From a virus, in IMG/VR virus record IMGVR_UViG_3300027365_000010, positions 28,454 through 92,453 of that record: 64,000 nucleotides of DNA; one strand, written 5' to 3'. How positions within the stretch are numbered: the first letter of the stretch is position 1; each line of letters begins with the position of its first letter. This document shows, piece by piece, positions 58,544 through 64,000 of the stretch. The notes beneath the pieces are model-generated. The model did no database searches. It was not told where the DNA came from and saw nothing but the letters and a program-made list of their open reading frames with translations. Position numbers and translations under genes: made by a program.

Positions 58544-58966
58544 ATGGGCGCAACCGTTATATCGATAACAGATTATAAGGAAAAAGGTAGCAGTGGACTA
58601 TTGCATTCGTTAGAAATGGTTATAATCTTGGAACCGGATACGTATTATTTACGATATCACGGATTTATTGAAGGAAATATTAAGCAAGTTTTTGATAAGT
58701 TACAAAAGTGTTATCCATCGGGTATTACTGTAAAACATTCATGTAGTGAGTTTGTAAAAGAATCCAGTAATACGAATATAATACTTAATAATTGTATCAG
58801 GGTACATGTTTATTTTTTATATAAAGATGCTCCAACACTTTATAAGCTAAGAAGTCACGATTTTCTTCCCAAAGTCCCTGCATGTGATTACAGGGAATTT
58901 GAATATATACTTAAACATTCTATGGAGCCTACCTTTTTACATACGGCTATAAAATACAAAATATGA
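58544..58966 (+). CDS. Hypothetical protein (140 aa)
   Basis: Strand LEMVIILEPDTYYLRYHGFI, then helix FDKLQKCYP, GITVKHSCSEF and IRVHVYFLYKDAP. Ends shortly before the nadV promoter. Family unknown. Confidence 0.5.
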   Translation: MGATVISITDYKEKGSSGLLHSLEMVIILEPDTYYLRYHGFIEGNIKQVFDKLQKCYPSGITVKHSCSEFVKESSNTNIILNNCIRVHVYFLYKDAPTLYKLRSHDFLPKVPACDYREFEYILKHSMEPTFLHTAIKYKI

Positions 58967-58976
58967 AAATCATGTA

Positions 58977-59006
58977 TTGACATATTAGAAAACCGTAGTA
59001 TAAATA
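58977..59006 (+). promoter_or_regulatory. nadV promoter, early and late boxes overlapping
   Basis: TTGACA (58977-58982), 16-base spacer, TATAAA (58999-59004). The -10 is also an exact late box TATAAATA (58999-59006), so both host and late phage transcription could start here. Confidence 0.7.
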
Positions 59007-59012
59007 GTATTA

Positions 59013-59098
59013 GAGGTCAAAGAGACCCAACTATAGAAAAAGACCATAAGGTCTATTTAAATGGCGAAAGAGCCAAACTACAATTAGGAGATAATATC
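59013..59098 (+). promoter_or_regulatory. Structured 5' leader of nadV, three small hairpins
   Basis: Three hairpins in a row: GGTC-AAAGA-GACC (59015-59027), AGACC-ATAA-GGTCT (59041-59054), TGGC-GAAAGA-GCCA (59062-59075), then TTAGGAG before the ATG. Hairpins 1 and 3 share an imperfect repeat (AAAGAG-CC-A-CTA). May regulate NadV translation or be an NAD-related sensor; untested. Confidence 0.5.
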
Positions 59099-60466
59099 AT
59101 GAACTATAATAACTTTTTTCTACTGAGTGATTCTTATAAGCTTTCCCACTTTGAACAATATCCTGAAGGTACCACTAAAGTCTATTCATATATAGAAAGT
59201 CGTGGTGGTAAATTTGACGAGCTACTATTTTTCGGTCTTCAGAAGTTTCTTGAAGATATCAATAATAATTTCCCAACAATGCAAGACGTTGAAGAAGCGC
59301 GTATCTTCTCAGAGGCACATGGTGTGAAATTCAACTACGAAGGTGCAAAAGCCTTGGTCGAACTGGGGTACTTCCCTATCAAAATACGCGCTGTCAAGGA
59401 AGGCATGATGGTACCTGTTAAAAATGTTCTAGCGGTTATTGAAAACACCTTACCTGAATTTTATTGGCTTCCTTCCTTCTTAGAGCCTAGAATTCTTAAG
59501 TCAGTATGGTATCCAACTACGGTAGCTACGTATAGTCGTGAATGTAAGTCTATAATTAAAAAATATATGGAACTTACTTCTGATACTACGGATGGTCTCG
59601 AATTCAAACTTCACGATTTCGGCTTCCGTAGCGCGTCTAGTGATGAAAGTGCTGGTATTGCTGGTGCAGCACATCTAGTTAACTTTTGGGGCACTGACAC
59701 TATGTTAGGCATTCTAACAGCCATGCGTTACTATGACAGTGGTGTATGTGGATATAGTGTTGTTGCGGCAGAACACAGTACTATCACTTCACACGGTAAA
59801 GAAAACGAAGCGGCTGTATACGAACAGCTTATTGACGATAACCCAACTGGTATACTATCCGTCGTTTCAGACAGCTATGATATCTACAATGCGGTGTCTA
59901 ACATTTTTGGTAAGCAGCTCAAGCAAAAGATTCTTGACCGTGATGGCGTATTCGTTGTTCGACCAGATAGTGGGAACCCTATTGAAATGGTATATGATGT
60001 TATCTCTTTATTGGCAGAGAACTTCGGATCATACAGAAATTCAAAAGGATATATGGTCCTGAATGACAAAGTTCGAGTCCTTCAAGGTGATGGAATTGAT
60101 ATAGAAATGGTACGCCGAATCTGTGAAAATCTGAAAATAAACGGATGGTCCACCGACAATGTAGTCTTTGGTATGGGTGGTAAGCTACTACAAGATCATA
60201 ACCGTGATACACAGAAATTCGCGTTCAAGTGTTCATACATCGAGGTTAATGGTAAAGGACGCGATGTATTCAAAGATCCTGTGACTGATCGTGTCAAGGT
60301 TTCTAAGAAAGGAAGGCTATCACTTGTTAGAACTGAGGATGGGTTTAGAACGATTCCAGAATCTGAAGCCGGTGAGTATGATTTGCTCGAAACCGTATAT
60401 CAAGATGGTATTATTAAGCGCAAGCAAATCTTTGATGAAATACGACAACTAGCTGCAATTAAGTAA
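59099..60466 (+). CDS. nadV: Nicotinamide phosphoribosyltransferase (NAMPT)
   Basis: 455 residues. FFLLSDSYKLSHFEQYPEGTTKVYSYIESRGG is the NAMPT N-terminus in order. VVAAEHSTITSHG carries the phosphorylated histidine (human H247), VVRPDSGNP the substrate Arg/Asp, and FGMGGKLLQ the phosphate loop. It makes NMN from nicotinamide and PRPP, the first step of NAD salvage that phages such as KVP40 encode with NatV. No NatV is in the window. A structured leader and double promoter precede it. Confidence 0.95.
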   Translation: MNYNNFFLLSDSYKLSHFEQYPEGTTKVYSYIESRGGKFDELLFFGLQKFLEDINNNFPTMQDVEEARIFSEAHGVKFNYEGAKALVELGYFPIKIRAVKEGMMVPVKNVLAVIENTLPEFYWLPSFLEPRILKSVWYPTTVATYSRECKSIIKKYMELTSDTTDGLEFKLHDFGFRSASSDESAGIAGAAHLVNFWGTDTMLGILTAMRYYDSGVCGYSVVAAEHSTITSHGKENEAAVYEQLIDDNPTGILSVVSDSYDIYNAVSNIFGKQLKQKILDRDGVFVVRPDSGNPIEMVYDVISLLAENFGSYRNSKGYMVLNDKVRVLQGDGIDIEMVRRICENLKINGWSTDNVVFGMGGKLLQDHNRDTQKFAFKCSYIEVNGKGRDVFKDPVTDRVKVSKKGRLSLVRTEDGFRTIPESEAGEYDLLETVYQDGIIKRKQIFDEIRQLAAIK

Positions 60467-60476
60467 AGATGGGATA

Positions 60477-60498
60477 AAAGGAGGCTTAAGCCTCCTTT
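60477..60498. terminator. Rho-independent terminator after nadV
   Basis: Near-palindrome AAAGGAGGC-TTAA-GCCTCCTTT (9-bp stem). Confidence 0.8.
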
Positions 60499-60514
60499 AT
60501 CATTATCTCCAAGG

Positions 60515-60522
60515 AATAAATA
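60515..60522 (+). promoter_or_regulatory. Probable late promoter (AATAAATA)
   Basis: One mismatch from the late consensus, 37 bases before the putative virion gene at 60559. Confidence 0.5.
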
Positions 60523-60558
60523 TAATAAACGTTTAAGCTTAATCCTTTGGAGCTATTA

Positions 60559-61719
60559 ATGACATACATTCCTGAGAAAGTAGACATCTCTAAGTTCGAT
60601 GCATTTGGAAGAATGCGTGTTTCTGACCCCCATACGTTGTTTGAATCACAAATGCAGTTTGATGAACAACCTCTTTTATGGGAAACAATTACTACTGGTG
60701 CCCCTACGTCTATCCATATTCCATATCAATCGTCTCTTTCATTAGATGTCACAACAACAGGTGACAAAATTTTCAGGGAAACGTATGAAAAGTTCCGATA
60801 TCAACCGGGCAAATCACAGCTTATATTCATGACAGGTGTACTAGGTACCAATTCGGGTGGTATTAAGCGTGTTGGATATTTCAATGATGACAATGGGATA
60901 TTTTACGAACAACATCCAACCGAAGGTCTTCGCTTTGGTATCCGAAGCAATGTCTCAGATGGTTCAACCGTCACGCATGACTATGTGAACCAATCCTCTT
61001 GGAATATAGATACTTTTAATGATATTGATCCTTCTAAATCGTTCATTATCGTCATCGATATGGAATGGTTGGGCATGGGTACTGTGCGCGTTGGTTTTGT
61101 ACATAATGGAGCAATACGTTATGTGCATTCATTTCATCATGCAAACCTCATAGATACTGTATATATGGCAACTGCCAACCTTCCCTGTCGCTACGAAATT
61201 GAATATAGTACCGGAGCTGATTCACTATTACAGACATGTACGACAGTTATTTCCGAAGGTGGCTTTGTCAATAAAGGTATCGTTCGGTATGTGGACACAG
61301 GAACAACATCAAGGGATGTTTCAACCGAAACACCTGTTGTAAGTATAAAGCTTAAAGATGCCTATGCCGGTGCACAAATAATACCAGAAACTTGTGACGT
61401 ACTCCAAACATCGAACAGTACTACCGTGCGATATAGGATTGTGGTTAGAAACACGCTAACGGGTGCCTCATGGACATCTGTAGATTCAGAATCAAGTGTT
61501 GAGTATGATATATCAGCAACCTCATCTTCGGGTGGTATTGTAATCGCTGGTGGGTTTTTACCACCTAAATCGCCCATTCCGATAGACTTAGATTTCAGTA
61601 ACATGCCACCACTATGCACTGACTATAACAATAATAATATGATTTTAAGTGTACTTGTAGAAGGCATTGGTGGTAGTGCACCTATTTATTCGGGTATACG
61701 TTTTAGGGAGTTGAAGTAA
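60559..61719 (+). CDS. Putative virion structural protein (386 aa)
   Basis: Starts MTYIPEKVDISKFDAFGRMRVSDPHTLFESQ. The GRMRVS-PxTLFES motif is typical of a phage structural family found in tail/head-decoration clusters. The remainder is strand-rich with no catalytic motif. ATG 60559 is preferred over a TTG 12 bases upstream because TTTGGAG is the ribosome site. The late promoter box supports virion expression. Coupled to the next gene by one-base overlap. Confidence 0.65.
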   Translation: MTYIPEKVDISKFDAFGRMRVSDPHTLFESQMQFDEQPLLWETITTGAPTSIHIPYQSSLSLDVTTTGDKIFRETYEKFRYQPGKSQLIFMTGVLGTNSGGIKRVGYFNDDNGIFYEQHPTEGLRFGIRSNVSDGSTVTHDYVNQSSWNIDTFNDIDPSKSFIIVIDMEWLGMGTVRVGFVHNGAIRYVHSFHHANLIDTVYMATANLPCRYEIEYSTGADSLLQTCTTVISEGGFVNKGIVRYVDTGTTSRDVSTETPVVSIKLKDAYAGAQIIPETCDVLQTSNSTTVRYRIVVRNTLTGASWTSVDSESSVEYDISATSSSGGIVIAGGFLPPKSPIPIDLDFSNMPPLCTDYNNNNMILSVLVEGIGGSAPIYSGIRFRELK

Positions 61720-62534
61720 TGCCAGTAACAACAAAATTAACATTCAGTGAAGTACCAAAAGTTGACACTTCGGTAGACTATTTTGATAGTTCTGATAAAG
61801 AGATTATTGTAGATAAGCCAAATGGTGTTGGTTGGAAACATGAAAATAGCTTTCTTGGTAACAACTCAGTCATCCATGTTTGGAAAAAAGGTGTGCCAGA
61901 TTTTGACGAAGGATATGAATTATATTGGACAGGATACGGTGATGATGTAACCAATGGTATTATTGGTGAAGGTCAAGAAATTTTCATTAACATCTCAGAT
62001 ACCGATACAACAGACCAATCAGTAGAGTTTGAGTTCATAGCACAGGATACATTTTTATATGGAGGTCATGCAGTATGGTCTGGTACTCAGATTAAAGATT
62101 CTTTTTCTCTCCTTGTGATTGCCAAAGAAAATGTTTTTGTGACTACAGGCGACCAAGATTTGACCATCGGCAACGATGGTCGTGCAATATATGTAGGTAC
62201 TGGAAATGGTACACATTCATTCTCTGATACACCTGTGATAACTGAAAATAAAACTGGAACAGGTTATTGGAATTGTGATTTTGAGACAGGATTGCAACCG
62301 GCGACTAATGGTGATGGTTTTTATGATATATTAAATTATGAAAAAACGGTTGCAAGAATAATCAACAAGGTACATACTATCGGTGCTGACGGAACATTTG
62401 ATATAACCGCTGAGAATTCTTGGAACATCCTACATGGTTATAAATTTCGATTGGTGGCACACGTAGACTCAAATAACCCTCACGCATGGCAATGTGGTTT
62501 ATCACTGAGTATGTTCAGACGTAGCACTATATAG
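61719..62534 (+). CDS. Putative virion structural protein (271 aa)
   Basis: Strand-rich, Gly/Asp/Thr-rich protein (MPVTTKLTFSEVPKVDTSVDYF). It continues the structural pair; its stop lies in a perfect 31-bp palindrome. Likely tail-surface or fibre-related; no specific family recognised. Confidence 0.55.
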   Translation: MPVTTKLTFSEVPKVDTSVDYFDSSDKEIIVDKPNGVGWKHENSFLGNNSVIHVWKKGVPDFDEGYELYWTGYGDDVTNGIIGEGQEIFINISDTDTTDQSVEFEFIAQDTFLYGGHAVWSGTQIKDSFSLLVIAKENVFVTTGDQDLTIGNDGRAIYVGTGNGTHSFSDTPVITENKTGTGYWNCDFETGLQPATNGDGFYDILNYEKTVARIINKVHTIGADGTFDITAENSWNILHGYKFRLVAHVDSNNPHAWQCGLSLSMFRRSTI

Positions 62535-62556
62535 CACATGTCATGTGCTATATAGT
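62526..62556. repeat. Perfect 31-bp palindrome over a stop codon
   Basis: Arms ACTATATAGCACATG and CATGTGCTATATAGT are exact complements around a single central T. No T-run follows. Contains the TAG stop of the previous gene. Confidence 0.92.
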
Positions 62557-62582
62557 AAATAGATAAAACGTTGGAGGTTTCT

Positions 62583-62726
62583 ATGGAAATTCTAATTATT
62601 ACGTTACTTTGTATAGTGTCTCTTTTGTCTATCGTAAAACTTCTATTTTCATATCGCTTTATTGTTATTGACCCTTCGACATATAGGAAATACTCACAAC
62701 GTTGGTGGTTTTGGTTTATTAAATAA
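62583..62726 (+). CDS. Small membrane protein (47 aa)
   Basis: One membrane helix (MEILIITLLCIVSLLSIVKLLF), then RFIVIDPSTYRKYSQRWWFWFIK with a Trp-rich amphipathic end. TGGAGG precedes the ATG. Size and shape recall phage lysis or holin-like peptides; speculative. Confidence 0.6.
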   Translation: MEILIITLLCIVSLLSIVKLLFSYRFIVIDPSTYRKYSQRWWFWFIK

Positions 62727-62746
62727 TTATACAAAGGAATCTTCTA

Positions 62747-63310
62747 ATGGAACATTTATCATTATATAAAAAGGGTGTTATATCATTTACATATGATGAG
62801 CCACATATAATTGACACACCAATATTTAATGACTCTAATATAATGCAGTACCTTCAAGAGAATATTAAGCTTGAACGTTCATATTCAATCAGAGATGTCA
62901 TCGAGACACTTAGTGCTTTTCCAGAGTTACAATGTATACATTCTTTTGCAAGTGATCTAGCTAATTTACCGATTAGTTCCAACCTTCTGTTGAGAAATCA
63001 TGACCTGAACTATATCTCATTCGAATATATACATGAGATGTACTATGTTAATGCAAATGTTAACCGTACTGAAACTTACACGTATATTGGTGTGTATTCT
63101 GGTCATAATAATGAGGTTGATAATGATATTCTGGATTATTGTCTTGAGGATATCATAGATTTGCCTATCGTTTTAAGGACTGGTATAGAGCGGAAAGATA
63201 ATATAGAAAGGATTTATATTGGTAATGTAACTTTTTTGACCTTTTTATATGAGATCATTGATTATATTTCTCTCCTTATAGATACAACTACTAATACCAA
63301 ATCGGCTTGA
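62747..63310 (+). CDS. Hypothetical protein (187 aa)
   Basis: Soluble, Ile/Asn/Tyr-rich (MEHLSLYKKGVISFTYDEPH...). AAAGGA upstream. Family unknown. Confidence 0.55.
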   Translation: MEHLSLYKKGVISFTYDEPHIIDTPIFNDSNIMQYLQENIKLERSYSIRDVIETLSAFPELQCIHSFASDLANLPISSNLLLRNHDLNYISFEYIHEMYYVNANVNRTETYTYIGVYSGHNNEVDNDILDYCLEDIIDLPIVLRTGIERKDNIERIYIGNVTFLTFLYEIIDYISLLIDTTTNTKSA

Positions 63311-63359
63311 TTTCCTGTACTTTTATACTAAATAAAGGTGTAAACTAAGGAGGTCATTC

Positions 63360-63512
63360 ATGGTAGTTGCAGCACTGATATACTTAGGTATTGTGGGAGG
63401 TATTGTCGCACTAATGTACGCATGCATGGGTGTGACATTTTTCATGGTTCAGGATGATGTTCATGATCGACAACAACCCCACTACCTATATCATCCATCC
63501 AGAAGAGGGTAA
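63360..63512 (+). CDS. Small membrane protein (50 aa)
   Basis: One membrane helix (ALIYLGIVGGIVALMYACMGVTFFMV), then a His/Arg tail (DRQQPHYLYHPSRRG). Very strong ribosome site AAGGAGG, and a hairpin overlapping the stop. Function unknown. Confidence 0.65.
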   Translation: MVVAALIYLGIVGGIVALMYACMGVTFFMVQDDVHDRQQPHYLYHPSRRG

Positions 63513-63526
63513 TAACATACCCTCTT
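63503..63526 (+). terminator. Hairpin overlapping stop codon
   Basis: 9-bp stem AAGAGGGTA / TACCCTCTT with an ATAACA loop; contains the TAA of the 50-aa gene. No clean T-run. Confidence 0.65.
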
Positions 63527-63559
63527 GATCCTACCCTCAATAAATGCTATCATTGCATC

Positions 63560-64000
63560 ATGTCCCAAAAATTAGAGAACATTGATTATTATTTGATAGT
63601 CTACAACTTACTAAATCGACTGTCATACTATCTTTCCCAAGATGATTGCGACTCAGCCTTGATTGAATTCAATAATTTTATTGCTTCAAAAGAGAATGTT
63701 GGTGCTTTATTTATCTATTTTATCACGGATAAACGGTTTGTTCCTAGTAATGTACTAGAGTGTATGAACATTTTCATTAATGATAGTGTATTATCAAAAT
63801 TTATAAAACTTGTTCCAACGACTATTATAATGTATACTAGTAGTATATATCTCGATGGTCCTTGTAATCTGAGATTCATATATAATAATATGATGAAAGC
63901 AACGAACCATAACTGGGATACAATCGATTGGAATTCAGAAGAACTAAAGAAAGTAATACGATATGTGAAGCTAAAACTACCTAGAGAAGTCTTAGATATA
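63560..64000 (+). CDS. Hypothetical protein, C-terminus outside window
   Basis: The frame opens at ATG 63560 (MSQKLENIDYYLIVYNLLNRL...) and remains open for 147 codons to the window edge. Helical, aromatic-rich soluble protein. No recognisable family; no strong ribosome site seen. Confidence 0.55.
   Translation, partial: MSQKLENIDYYLIVYNLLNRLSYYLSQDDCDSALIEFNNFIASKENVGALFIYFITDKRFVPSNVLECMNIFINDSVLSKFIKLVPTTIIMYTSSIYLDGPCNLRFIYNNMMKATNHNWDTIDWNSEELKKVIRYVKLKLPREVLDI

Noticed and set aside
59013-59098. tRNA or known riboswitch class in the nadV leader
   Set aside because: Stems are only 4-5 bp and no cloverleaf or recognised riboswitch core is visible; recorded only as a structured leader.

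Overview
This window is one stretch of the genome of a large, AT-rich, contractile-tailed phage of the broad T4-like kind. The evidence is a set of T4-type genes: both neck proteins (gp13- and gp14-like), tail sheath (gp18-like), several tail-tube paralogues (gp19-like), head-completion protein gp4, small terminase (gp16-like), deoxynucleotide kinase (gp1-like), DNA ligase (gp30-like), thymidine kinase and dCMP deaminase. T4-type late promoters (TATAAATA) occur on both strands. The host cannot be read from the sequence. A gammaproteobacterial, aquatic host is a guess, based on NadV, a class II ribonucleotide reductase and the overall style. I saw no rRNA, tRNA or CRISPR array. Genes are densely packed, often with ATGA-type overlaps, and both strands are used in blocks.

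Layout: 0-7 kb (minus): an exonuclease, an AAA+ ATPase, a nucleotidyltransferase and a B12-dependent ribonucleotide reductase. 7-15.3 kb: gp14-like neck protein and a P-loop kinase (plus); tk, cd and small genes (minus); an unusual middle fragment of the large terminase (minus, 12356-13252); gp13-like neck protein, a Nudix hydrolase and a conserved His/Glu-motif protein (plus). 15.3-23.7 kb: tail-tube cluster, gp4 and gp16. 23.7-32.5 kb (minus): HslV-like peptidase, DNA ligase, small membrane proteins, tandem amidoligase-like proteins and a MazG-like pyrophosphohydrolase, with one plus-strand island encoding a Bfd-type ferredoxin. 32.5-39.2 kb: winged-helix protein, gp1-like kinase, giant sheath protein and a DUF559-like nuclease. 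39.2-54.3 kb: accessory region of mostly unrecognised small genes, ADP-ribosyltransferase-like proteins, a class II aldolase-like fusion, a second Nudix protein and a run of multi-pass membrane proteins. 54.3-64 kb: ClpP, YqeY, a TPM-like/LemA pair, NadV with a structured leader, and two putative virion proteins.

The standout is the terminase fragment. It reads IntC - 87-residue terminase ATPase core - IntN. The first junction is inside Walker A (GK|T) and the second abuts Walker B. No ORF in the window encodes the remaining terminase, so the packaging motor appears to be made from at least three polypeptides joined by two different protein trans-splicing events. The first split intein has the atypical, very N-terminal split seen in AceL-TerL-type inteins. 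The second has a canonical split.

Other signals worth checking are a start-codon hairpin with the Shine-Dalgarno in its loop (27655-27683), three leader hairpins before nadV, a 31-bp perfect palindrome (62526-62556), two long perfect inverted repeats inside one gene (48309-48351 and 48685-48722), and a decayed duplicate of a zinc-finger-like gene (39702-39780).
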